64,000 nt of DNA from Amphirosellinia nigrospora (lineage: Eukaryota; Ascomycota; Sordariomycetes; Xylariales; Xylariaceae): positions 744,001 through 808,000 of the forward strand of contig SCHM01000007.1 in the NCBI GenBank assembly GCA_004123355.1, given 5' to 3'. The position numbers were made by a program, and so were the translations under genes. This document shows, one piece after another, positions 1 to 10,700 of the stretch. The notes under the pieces were generated by a model. The model was not told the origin of the DNA, did no database searches, and saw nothing but the letters and a program-made list of their open reading frames with translations. The stretch's first letter is position 1. Every line of letters begins with the position of its first letter.

Positions 1-358
1 AGGCATCGCGTTGTGGTTTGACGAAATCTGCATTATTTCCAGTGAAAAATATAGCAATCGCTAGATAATAACGAGAGGAGTCGAATGATATAGATTTTGT
101 GATAGGAGGGCAAATACGCGTGTTGTGGTGGAGGAGTGCAGATGTGGTGCTTTGTCAATTAGCTCCAGCGCAATGTTCGCGTTACAATATTCCAATGCGC
201 GCATGCTAAATGATCAAAGCTTCTTTTGGTCAAGGGCTCATCGCACAGAGCTAATTCGCACCCTTTAAAGATTTGTTTTTACGCTGTGACACCTGATCGT
301 ATCCTATGTACTTTCCGCTTCCTCCGTAACTTTTGCTACACAGCCTTCCTCGTGCTCG
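1..358. other. No gene seen; upstream sequence
   Basis: No reading frame or RNA is supported here. The stretch is mixed-composition fungal DNA leading into a short membrane-type ORF. Confidence 0.5.
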
Positions 359-757
359 TTGTTGCAGCATGTTACTGCTTTTTATCGCGTTTTTGAGCAA
401 TTGAGCCTACTTCACGCGTTTTTGTCTGCCAACAGCCTCACACAGCGATTTCCTATACTTACTATGCTTTTCGATATAGCTACGCAGGAGTCACCACCTC
501 TACTCCCCGGCGGCTGTAGTATAAATACGCGCTTCCGCCCCGATACTATTGTTGTTTTTGGTGTTGTTTGCAACATCTTATTTATTATATTTATCCTTAC
601 AGTCCTTGCCCTACTCTTTCACGCGTCAGAAACGCCTCAAGGGCGGCGAACCATCATCTTCTTTCGATCTCGCTCATCCTTCACACTCGCGTTCATCCAG
701 GGAGTCATAATGCTGCTCATCTCGGTGATCTGGGCCATCTTTACTCGGTTCCCGTAG
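359..757 (+). CDS. Small hypothetical protein with two predicted membrane segments
   Basis: This 132-codon frame is not recognised. It contains a long hydrophobic stretch (about residues 63-88, rich in V, I, L and F) and a second near the C-terminus (about residues 108-129), separated by a basic loop with RGRR and RSRSS, so an integral membrane protein is plausible. Two in-frame methionines (359 and a more internal one around the MLFDIA segment) could start it. No intron or neighbour supports it, and hydrophobic ORFs arise by chance in TE-rich DNA, so it may not be a gene. Confidence 0.3.
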   Translation: MLQHVTAFYRVFEQLSLLHAFLSANSLTQRFPILTMLFDIATQESPPLLPGGCSINTRFRPDTIVVFGVVCNILFIIFILTVLALLFHASETPQGRRTIIFFRSRSSFTLAFIQGVIMLLISVIWAIFTRFP

Positions 758-930
758 CCCCAGATCTATCAACAGACCCGTGGCAAGGGCCCCAGCTCTC
801 GCGGCCATACTCTCGCGCCCATATACAGCCTCGGTCACACTTCACCTCATGATCTCCCATCACGAGGAGCCAAGTCAAGGCACCAGCGCGCGAGACACGA
901 TCGACGGCTGGGTATTTCACTAGCCCCCCG

Positions 931-1222
931 ACATCTTCATCCTCTGAATCGACCGAGGAGACCGGCGGCCCTCATCATCCTCTGAGTCACTGGTTCCGTA
1001 TACCCCTTACAAATCTTTTCGACGTCGTCTTCGCATGACGATCATGGAGTTTGCCAACGGTACCGCCGGCGGCTTCTTCTCTGATCCGGACCCAGGACAC
1101 GATGAAGAACAAGGAGGGAACAGCGAGTGCGTGGCGACGGTTCTCCGACGCAAACATCTTCATTCTCTGAATCGACCGAGGAGACCGGCGGGTCTCGACG
1201 AGGCCTCATCATCATCCTCTGA
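931..1222. repeat. Short imperfect direct repeat (two copies, about 60 bp each)
   Basis: The block starting near 931 (CATCTTCATCCTCTGAATCG, then an ACCGAGGAGACCGGCGG core and a CATCATCCTCTGA end) recurs near 1158 with a few substitutions and a short insertion. An ORF of 105 codons (1035-1352, +) covers the second copy. It is Ser/Pro/Thr-rich without recognisable domains, and I do not call it a gene. Confidence 0.6.
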
Positions 1223-1895
1223 CCCGATCGAGACAAACCAACAGGCCCAGCCACAGGACCTAGCCACAGAAGCCACACAGACTCCTGGAAACCCACAAAT
1301 CTCCTCCGCCGCTTATCATAACGAACCCCAATGGGCAAATATATCTACTTAGTAGGCATCTAAGGCTTTTTACACGGTGTCACACGGACCACCCTGGACC
1401 CAGGTAAAATCGACGATATCTGGGATCAGAATACACAGTTCGAAGGCATCACAGGCTTAGTTTTGCTGGATAACAACGTCTTAAGCCTCGGATATTTCTG
1501 TTATAATCACAAAAACAGTAATTATATCCAGGTTATCCTCATCAACTTATTCTTTTATCCTTGATTATTTCATTCTTAAACACCAAAATTTACCCTTATG
1601 ACGGCTCCAATCACACAAGATGGCTCCGAAAAACGGTCTCCTGTTACTATCAACGCCTCACCTCCCACTTCTCCTTACGCAAAACTACAAAAGGGCCGGC
1701 CCCACCTACACTCCTACCACTGCCGGTGCCTCGAGCCTCCAGATGGAGGGGAGAGATGGTCAAGGTGCCGGTACCCTAACGCTCCTCCTTTCCACGGAGG
1801 GCGGCAGTATTCCTCTGCCACTGCCGATGCCGATGCCTTGAATCTACAGATGGGGAGAAATGGCAGAGGATATGGATTAGGAACGAAGGATACGG

Positions 1896-1980
1896 AGTTG
1901 AAGGGTTGAAGGGGTTGAAGGGGTTGAAGGGGTTGAAGGGGTTGAAGGGTTGAAGGGTTGAAGGGGTTGAAGGGGGTGAA
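1896..1980 (+). repeat. Minisatellite, unit GGGGTTGAA (8-9 bp), about ten copies
   Basis: A head-to-tail array of GGGTTGAA/GGGGTTGAA units is read directly. Units vary only in the G-run length (three to five G), the usual slippage behaviour of such arrays. On the opposite strand it reads as repeating FN(P)LQPLQP-type peptide in an ORF of no other merit. Confidence 0.9.
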
Positions 1981-3163
1981 ATGGGGCTTGGTTGTGTGTA
2001 ATTTAGCTGTGTATGTAGATCTGGCTACAGAGAAATACACCACAGTTTTGAGATTCACTCCCAAATGCAGTGTGTAAGTAAATAGCTTCAATTCTACCGC
2101 GTAGTTAGGTACCTATCTATGGGGTATTGTACTAACATCAGGTCACCCCTTCCCTGGAACCCCCTTGCTCGACCCACCGGTTTCTTGGATCTTGCCGATG
2201 AGCAGGTCTTACTCCGTATACCGGTACATCAACTTTCATTAATCGAACATCAAACTAGCCATTTCTAGCCAAGACGCCTACCACACACCCCATCGCCCCA
2301 TTTCATACCCAATTTGTATAGGTGCTTCGGCATAAGCCAGTTGAATCCACCTCTTCAAAAGAGAAACACTTAAAAAGACGGTTACCATTTACAGTGGTGG
2401 TGGCCACAGGATCTGCCAGGGCACTGCTGCTTTAGCCACCACAGCCACCCACCTGTACTGCAGGCAAATTGACAGGTCTTGGCCCAGACGCTTTTGTTTG
2501 TGAATTTGGTGGTGATACGTCTGTTGAAAGACCTCTAAACCCACAGAATTGGCTAACTTGTGATTTTTGACCTAGGTACCTCTTGCTAAGAATTGACCAG
2601 ACTGTTCATACCTACTGTAGTTGTTTCTGAATTCATCTGCCCCCTGCTTCTTGGCTGCTCCGATTCTAACCTTATTTGTATTAGATAAGGAGCAACTAAG
2701 AGGTGTGGATAGGGTTAGCCAAAGATGGCTAGTTTGATGTTTGATATCTTGTATATGTGTACGATAGATGTCAGATTAGATTAGAGACTGGGATACTTAG
2801 ATAGCCCTGCACGCTGTATACCCCTAGGGAGGTCTGAAGGCTCTTCAGCCTTCCCCCAGCGTGAATAATACCATACCATACCATACCAAGTCCGAATCCA
2901 ATCAATTGCATGTTGCCTTATCCCCTTCAGCTTTTCAACATTGAAAACCAGCTGGAATTACTGGCCCACCAGGTCCATTACATAATCCAACCCACATCAA
3001 TTAATCATTAGGCGTAGCCAGATCGCGGATTGGGCGTTTCCCCAGAGCTCCTCCAGGGCGTGAGACACGCAGTCATTCCACTCGACACGCGTTTCATCCG
3101 GCAAATTTCCCGCAATCCAGAGCTCCATCAGATGACAATGTGCGTTGCCCAAGTCGACCATGG
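1981..3163. other. Intergenic; no gene supported
   Basis: No convincing frame. Contains a CCATA tetramer run near 2868-2890 and a short GGCTGAAGAGCC-type palindrome near 2838-2852. Otherwise nothing recognisable. Confidence 0.5.
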
Positions 3164-3730
3164 TTAACCGCGGGTTTGTGCCGGCAGTAGCGGGGCTTCA
3201 ATGAAGAAGGGCCGAAACTGGTCGAGAAGTGCATCGATCACCCCAGGAGCGGGAAGAGCAGGGGGTACTGGGATAGGTCCTGCACCTGGTGGATTGGTCA
3301 TCGTTAGGTTCAATCTTTGTTGCTCTCTTTCTCGTTCTTGAGCCAGCGCGGCTGCTGTGGCTGTCGCGGCTGCTTTTTCGCGCGCGCGGCGTGACCGGCG
3401 TCGTTCCCTTCTACGTTCCTGTGCCGCAAGCGCTGCTGCCACTTCCTCCTCCGACGCGCCTCTGAACAGTGGATTCTGCCGTCTCTGGGGCCGTGCACCG
3501 GGCGGACGATTGCCGGCGGACGATAACGATGACAGAGAAGACTGTGATGCGGTGGAGGAACATGACGATACGGACGATGATCTTGAACCACCGCGGCTCT
3601 TGCCACGCCCCATGGGTTGTCGTGTATGAGAACTAGCCTCATTACGTGTTCCAGCTCTACCTACGCCAGTGCCTCTACGGGACGCACAGGCTGCAGGGTT
3701 ATCTGGCTCTCCGGTCTGTCGAGGTACCAA
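3164..3730 (-). CDS. Low-complexity basic/serine-rich hypothetical protein
   Basis: A 188-codon minus-strand frame. It has a GRGKSRGGSRSSS basic-serine segment, a serine tract, then an Ala/Arg/Glu-rich segment (about residues 90-140) that looks like a coiled coil with many ERRRER-type repeats, and a hydrophobic, proline-rich C-terminus ending FFIEAPLLPAQTRG. No family is recognised. A start at the internal MGRGKS methionine is equally possible. The bias could reflect real coding of a disordered protein or chance in GC-rich sequence. Confidence 0.35.
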   Translation of the reverse strand: MVPRQTGEPDNPAACASRRGTGVGRAGTRNEASSHTRQPMGRGKSRGGSRSSSVSSCSSTASQSSLSSLSSAGNRPPGARPQRRQNPLFRGASEEEVAAALAAQERRRERRRSRRAREKAAATATAAALAQEREREQQRLNLTMTNPPGAGPIPVPPALPAPGVIDALLDQFRPFFIEAPLLPAQTRG

Positions 3731-6264
3731 TAATTAGCATGAAGACCGACTCACACTGAGGGTTGCTCTGTCGCAGTTTCTCCCCTCGAATAGCGTAGGA
3801 GAAAGGCGTTCCGCTTCATAAAGGCAGAAAATGAGTGATTCGACACGTAACTGGAAATGAAATAGAATAGAGGCACACTCTTAAGACAATTGTAAGAACT
3901 TAGAGAGTTTAGGTTGTCACGAATTTGTTTAGTGGCCAGTACATAAATTTATGTTAAGCGATAACAATTCCCCGTAAAATTGACTTTCGGCGCTGACAAT
4001 ACTCGTGAAGGGAGGGATTATACTCACTAATTCGGTGTATCTCTGGCTCTTCCAGCGCCGTTTTTCCTTAGTTCCCTTGCCAATATCAACAACCCTGACG
4101 CGCTCGTCATCGTTCCGTCTGTCGCTCCGTCCGTTTCCGCAGTTCGAAATAGTGATTTGCATTATTCCGGTTGGTTGGATAGCCACGCCTTAAGTAGTAT
4201 GCACTCCTAAAAATATGACGGCTGGTAGCGGATTAGGGTAGTCCGGCTGTACTTGGGGAATAACAATCTAGGAAGGTGCAGGCTCGCGACGGAGTAAGAC
4301 GAAGTGTATCTAGAACCTCAATCTCGTTGACGGTGGATTGGGAACACGAACTAATCCGCTAAAACAGACGCATATCTGCCTTAACCTTCCGAGGACTTCA
4401 ATGGTGAAAAGGATGGAAGAAGTTGGTGGTCTTGCCGACCTTTACTACGGAGAGACCAGAACTCGGAAGAAATCACCCGATGGTGGTACAGCAAATCTAG
4501 GTAGATGCAAGGTGAAAGAAAGAGAAAGGGATCAAGAGAAATATCCTCCACATCTTGAAGCCAAACGGTGTGTGTGGCCCTATGCATATCTAACTTGCAA
4601 CAAGATGTATGTTTGAGATGGACGGTACCTCTAGCTAGCGGTCTGTCTTTGTGGTATCCTAGGGCTGTATGTCTATAGCCATGCCTAGATGCACAACAAT
4701 CTTCATGTTGATCTATTATCCTTGTGTACTAAATTCCTAAGTGGCCATTGATACCTTCTGTTCCGTAAGTTCATTACCTGCTTCTAAATATCCGTCTTTT
4801 CCGCGAGACTTTTCAACTGTTTTCTTGCGTAAAGTGATGAGAATGTAAAGCTCTTCGCATCCCCAACTACGGCGTCTGAATGGCAAAACGCGCAGATTGT
4901 AGGCGTCAATGTTAGAATTTGCTTATGACGCTCATTCCTCAAAGCAGTTATTCAAGGCAACTAAGACATGGGAAGTAAGTAGGGAGCACCCGTTGCTTCG
5001 GAGAAGTTTAGCGGTGTATAACTGTGAGCAATCAAGGAGTATCTGCTTTTCCCCTCAAGGGCTAGAAAAACGGACTAGGTTTCCATACTATTCGTAAAGA
5101 TAGATGGAGAGACTTAGAAATTATGAGCTCCTACAATTGAGAAGTTATACCGCATCTTATTTTGGGACACATCATACAACAGCTATAAAGCGAGATCGAT
5201 GCATGTCTAAGACTCGAACTCGGGCGATCTACTTATTTGTAAGCCACCTGATTGGAACTAGTGGTCATTGAAGTCAGCATATGAATGTATCATTTTTCCT
5301 ACTGAATTGGCCCAGGGTGACCGAGCTCTTGAAAATGGAGGTAATCTAGGAATTACTCATCTAACTCAAGTCGTAGTCACTTGTGAATAAGGGGAATCTG
5401 TTGATCGAATGGAGCGCAATATGATAATAAATTCCAAAAATTTGAAATCTTCGAGGTGAGTTGTCCTCTAAATACAAAAGTGAACTCCTGAAAGAAATTC
5501 GAGTCTTTTTACGTATTTTAACCCCCTCCCCCTTGTTAATTTACCCTCTGTTTCCTGTGGCCTGACTTTCCCTTATAAACCACTCGCCCTACTCCACTAC
5601 TTAGAAATGCCAAGTACAGAAATGAAGTCGCTACAATCCCCAAGCAAATGATTTTTGGCATTTATGGCGGTTGGATAATCGGTCCTTGGAAAGTTGTTCG
5701 GCTTAATAATTAGGTTTCTATAATCGTTTGGTCAATCTGGTGATAAATCAGTGCTTTATAATCTAACGAGTCCTCGCATTGACCGCTAGAGGTAGTAGGG
5801 CAGATTACTGGGACATCACAAGAAAGCAATCCTTTAAACCAGACTGACCGAAAGGCTCATGGTATACCTTTCACATTTGGAAGGGCGTGAGGGACCCCAT
5901 CTATGTACAACCCCGAAACAACAAAATCGAGGGAAGATTACGTGTCTCTCCCGCTGCCTAACGCACGTCTATGTTTTGCATTCAGGCTGGGTTAATGCGT
6001 GGCCTTATTATGCAATGTCCAGGCATCTTTCACAATCCTGTATGGGTTTTAAAACAAAATGTAGACCAACTACAAAATCGCTTGGCGCCATGAATACACT
6101 AAAATGTATAAGGGAATAGCAGGTACTTGGATATCCACCAAATACTTACTTTACCAGCTACGTGGCTCAGATAGAAGATTGCCGACACATGAGTCGATTG
6201 ATACCTAAGTTGGTGTCTGGTGATCCTATACACGGTTCCGCCTGCTGCCCCCTCAACCCTCAGA
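3731..6264. other. Intergenic; scattered short ORFs only
   Basis: AT-rich sequence with many stops. Overlapping frames at 3929-4193 and 4338-4616 lack domains, introns or consistent coding bias. I see nothing here that I would annotate. Confidence 0.5.
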
Positions 6265-7422
6265 ATGAATCCACTATTCACTACACTTCGCAGACGACTG
6301 TCCCGTCTACTGGTTCCATCGTCACCAATGTTCTTATGGCTCTACCTCGGGTTGGCATTTCTAGTTGTTCATAAAGGACTTTCGGTGGCGGAGAGAAAAT
6401 TCAAGATACATATGGCGACCACTGAATCAGAATCTCGCGTAGAGTTCTGGCATCATATTACAACGAATCACCTCGAAAACGCCATCGCGGCGGCTACATA
6501 TGTGCCTAGCGCGTCTGAATCTTCTGATCAGGACAAGGAAGCTGAGCGCCGAGGTGACATCGTGTGCCCAACCTACGTGCCCCACGACCCTGCTATTCTT
6601 GCGGCCATGTTGCGCTGCTGCGACCTCCATGACACTTTGAGTGCAGCGGGTTCTCCCGCATTCTTTAACTATATTGACATACGGAGCCCAAGTACGTCAC
6701 TCTACGATATTTTCGATAACTCGCCTATGCCGAGCTGTCAAAAGGCCTACTTATTATCATCATTGGCTGAACAGGATATTGACGAGTACGTGCAACGCTA
6801 CCAAAGTCCAGAGGCGTATCGATACTTGTATACATCTCCGCCACCCGACTACCAAACTTATATACTTCGTAAATACAAGTGTCTTAGCGACATGATTTTG
6901 TGGTTCGGCGGACGTAAAATGAGTGACGGTAGCCAAATCCCTCATGATGAGCCAGTCGATGGCGGACGCAAAAGTGATCGCATCACACCCAAGACTAGCC
7001 TCATGCTAGACCTTCTCTTTCAAGCAGGCGATTTTGAAATGGACAGAAATATGCGTTCTGTTTACGGTGAATGGATCCTCCCCCATGTTCGGGCGGCGAA
7101 ACGGTGGGAGGAAGCGCACATGAAGGACTGTTGGAAGACTAAGGCGACGAATCATGCCGTGGGCCGTGATAGGTCGCAGATTAGCGGCTGGAGAGCTCAT
7201 ATCCCGATCCAAATGTCATTCTCGATCGAGTTTGGGTATGGAGGACAAGATATAGATCAAGGACATGGGGTTCATGAAAAGCACGCATGGGAAGATAAAG
7301 AGGCGTGTCTCCTGGAGAAATACGGAAGCGCAGAGCAAATCACAGCGTTATGGACAAATATAAACTGCAGGGATCGCTCGACCGCGACGCAGTTTGTCGA
7401 ACGGCTAAAAACATGGACATAA
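6265..7422 (+). CDS. Hypothetical protein with N-terminal membrane anchor
   Basis: A single-exon frame of about 386 codons from the methionine at 6265; an upstream in-frame ATG at 6220 would add 15 residues. After a basic N-terminus (TLRRRLSRLL) comes one hydrophobic segment (FLWLYLGLAFLVV, about residues 22-36), then a hydrophilic region with mixed helix-like composition, which suggests a type II membrane or signal-anchored protein. The motifs KTSLMLDLLFQAG and WILPHVRAAKRWEEAH look like ordinary folded-protein sequence, so the frame is probably a real gene. I do not recognise the family. There is no intron and no obvious neighbour relationship. It is the only long undisturbed single-exon ORF outside transposons here. 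Confidence 0.6.
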   Translation: MNPLFTTLRRRLSRLLVPSSPMFLWLYLGLAFLVVHKGLSVAERKFKIHMATTESESRVEFWHHITTNHLENAIAAATYVPSASESSDQDKEAERRGDIVCPTYVPHDPAILAAMLRCCDLHDTLSAAGSPAFFNYIDIRSPSTSLYDIFDNSPMPSCQKAYLLSSLAEQDIDEYVQRYQSPEAYRYLYTSPPPDYQTYILRKYKCLSDMILWFGGRKMSDGSQIPHDEPVDGGRKSDRITPKTSLMLDLLFQAGDFEMDRNMRSVYGEWILPHVRAAKRWEEAHMKDCWKTKATNHAVGRDRSQISGWRAHIPIQMSFSIEFGYGGQDIDQGHGVHEKHAWEDKEACLLEKYGSAEQITALWTNINCRDRSTATQFVERLKTWT

Positions 7423-7776
7423 GATGCTTGGTTCCCGCGCCGTGAGGAAACTGTTATTCGTTCACGTTGGAGGCTGTGGTGTACCATAAACACAGGTTTT
7501 GGCGATAGGCATCATCCAGCATGCTTCATGGGTGTAAGTAAAATAGGCTGACGGATCGAACTCTGCCTATTGCCTAGGGCGTATATTACGAATCTATGCG
7601 AAGTTCTGATATTATGGTAGAACCTGTATGTGACTTGTATAATGAAAGCTAAAAGCTTAGGCAAGGTCTCGTAGCCAGGGTTGTTTGATATAGTTTTGTA
7701 GCCCGAGTAAAACCTGAGCCCCAGAACTAACTTCATGGCATTCCAATTCCAATACAAGCCCGGATACTGCTAGTAT
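7423..7776. other. Intergenic between convergent genes
   Basis: The 3' space between the plus-strand hypothetical gene and the minus-strand helicase. No gene or element is recognised. Confidence 0.5.
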
Positions 7777-10700
7777 TTACCATCCCTGATCCTGGTAATC
7801 CTCACTCTCTCCGTCGTCCTCTTCTTCGTATCCGGATAGTTCATCGTCTGAGTGGTCGATGTAACTCTGTACTTTCATCGCTGCGTCTTCGTCCGTGATA
7901 TTCTCATTCCATTCCGTGATGTCATTCGTCAGCTTGTGGACAGAAAGGAACTTGTCTGGATCGACTATTGAGACGTCCTTAGATCCAGACTCTCTCATAG
8001 TGCGGAGCTTATCGCTGATCATAATAAGAATGTGTTCCATCAGCTCGGTTCGTCCAGCGTATTCGTAAGTAAGGCTGCCAGAAAGAATTTATAGGCTGAG
8101 CTATGCTTGCCATCAACAATGGTAAAAATGTTCTTCTCGAATAAAATATATAAGCTCCCATTCGTTAAGAGGGTAGAGCTTGGTCTTTTTCTTCGCACTT
8201 GAGATTTGTTTAGTGACGTACGTGGCTACTTCTTGAGCTGTGAACGGAAGCATGTCGGCTGGAGTATTGACAGTGGTATACTTTGGCTCGGCCTTGTTGC
8301 GGATGAGAATGTCGGGTTCGGGCAAGGCGTCTCGGTCTGTAGAGAGGAAGGAGGGCGGTAGCTTTGGGGCGGGTTCGTACTCAGTGCCTTCACGTTCAGC
8401 TTCTAGCTCAGCTTCGCGGGCTTCTCTTCGTCGAGCTATGAAGCAATCATTAAAATATTGGGCGTCTTCAATAAACTTCTCGTGATCAATTACGACCGAG
8501 GCAGCTGGCTTAGCACTGGTGATAGGTTCCTTCATTCCCTTGATCTCGTTTAGGGTTCTCCTGCCTCGGGTTTGTCTAGACCAGGATGTCTGTTCTTTGT
8601 CTTTACGCACAAACTTTGGCCAACCTTTGAACTCTGGGGGGTTGTTAGTTTCAACGACAGAAGTGAGGGGATGCTGAATCGGCGAAGGGCAGTTCCGGAC
8701 GTGATGTTTCTGGTGGCAGTTTCGGCATTCAATTTTCCCACAGTCGGCCTGTTTTTTGCGATGGGTGCGATAACAATCTGGACACTTGCTGCCCCATGTC
8801 TCCTTGGGAAGGACTGGATAGCGGCTCGGTCCAGGTGATAGTCTTCGATGTGGGAGAGCCATTTGCAACTGGGGTCTGCTCTGCCTGTCCTGGCCCATGC
8901 GATGGTATTGCCAACAATAATGCATCCGTATCTGGCGCGTGATGTCATGACTGCACCAATATCTGATTGCTTGATGAATCCCGTCCTTTTGGAACGGACA
9001 AGATCGATGATTATCAGGTCATGTTCATAGCCTTGCATTCCCTGGGCAGTTCTGACTTCAATAAGTTCGCGGATGATCTCAGCGGACGTCAACCGGCTCA
9101 GATTCTTCTTGATGAGGTTAACCTGTGCTTCATACGGGGTGACAATACCGATGGAAAGTCGCTTGCCGTCCGCGTGACACAGCTGGGCATCGAAAATCAT
9201 GACGACAAGGTCTTCGATGCATTCGGCGTTGACACGATTGATCGTGCTGTAACCTTCCGAGCTTTCGTTATCATCGCCCTTGATGTTGAGAAATACTGAT
9301 GAGCCGCCTGCTCTGTCGTGTGTAATTCCTTTTAAAAAGTTCCTCAGGCGAATAATTACTGGGTCAGCGCGATCGTGTGGTGCCTCAGTCATGAATCCAT
9401 CATAGAACTCCTCGGAGGCGAATTGGGACACTCCTCCTCGGGCGCGGAAGTTGACTCGCAGTCTGTGAACGCGAACAGCACCGGATCGTTCAATGCGAGT
9501 TCCGAGAGGTAGCTCGAGCTGTCTAGCAAATGCATTAAGGAATTTCGTGTCGTCTTCTTTGCTACGGTGACTGTTGGCTGAGAACACGAGTGGCTTGATC
9601 TGCTTACTGTCGCCGGAGAATATACGGACGACGACATCCTTGAACTGTGTGAGCGGAATCAGTGAGCTTGGTTCTGCCATTCGGCGGTCCTCATCAATGA
9701 CAAGGATCTGTGCTTTGACAGCTGTACTGATCGAGGAAGCAACTAGCGGAGTACAAACGATTACGTCGGCTTCGGAGTATAAGAACTTGATGAGTTGCTC
9801 TGAAAGCTGTTTATGTGTTTTATTTCCCACTTTCTCCCAAAGGCCGGGATCGTAGTCACGCATCGCAAGGTTAGAGAAGATTCGTTTGATAAGGGGTGAG
9901 TCCTTGTTTTGGGCCATGTATTTATTGACCGCACTTTCGATTGATTCCGGACTCTTCCAAATAGTAGCCCCTTCTGCTCTTTTGTCAAAGACATCTTTCA
10001 TCAGATCGGCGAGCAATCTCTCTGGTTCGAGCATAGTAGCGAATTCGCCAGGCATGTATTCCTCATCATTCTCTCGAAAAATGCGGCCAGTGGCGGAGCT
10101 CGCGATGGATGCGCGGATAACCTTCGGCTCTTGATTTGGGTCAAGACGTGTCCAGACTTTGTAGATTTGAGCAGCGATATCATTAAGCTGTTCGTTATTG
10201 GCGCCGACGACGACGGCTTGGATGCGCTGCGGTGGCTTATCGTTGAAGGGCACGTCGTTCTTGGGAGGGGGTCTGGTGTCCCAAGTGGCGGTGCTGTTTC
10301 AGCTACGCCGTTCGCTGAGGTGGGCTGAGCGTTATCGTCAGTTGACACCCGAGCGTTGTCGTTCGCCGATCCCCAAGTGTCGTCGCCGGTTGGTTTCGAA
10401 GTGTTATTGTTAGCCGGCGCGGCCTCAACATTGTTGATGATGCGTGGGGTTTCAGCGTTGTCGCCGGTTGCTGCGAGGCCGTTCTCTCCTCGGTGGTAAT
10501 GTTTGGATTTGTTAGTGCTTGAATCAATTTCGGATTGACGGAATCCCAACAGAGAACTTGAGGAGAAAAATCAATGTGGTGGATTTTCCGCTGCCAGGGC
10601 AACCGCAAATGACTATGGTTCCGTGGGGACATTGCTTGACGTCTCTCATGATAATATCTTGTTGCTCCTTGTTCAGCTGGAAGTACTCTTGAAGAAGACG

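Noticed and set aside
1896-1980. Repeat array as a CRISPR
   Set aside because: Units of 8-9 bp without spacers in a fungal context; it is a simple minisatellite.
1714-2091. 125-aa minus ORF with LQPLQP repeats
   Set aside because: It is the translation of the minisatellite and has no other support.
5205-5265. tRNA-like TTCGAGTC/cgaactcgggc patch
   Set aside because: The T-arm does not pair (CCGAG against CTTAG) and no acceptor stem or anticodon arm could be drawn.
9574-9855. Plus-strand ORFs inside the helicase
   Set aside because: Antisense shadows of conserved helicase segments.
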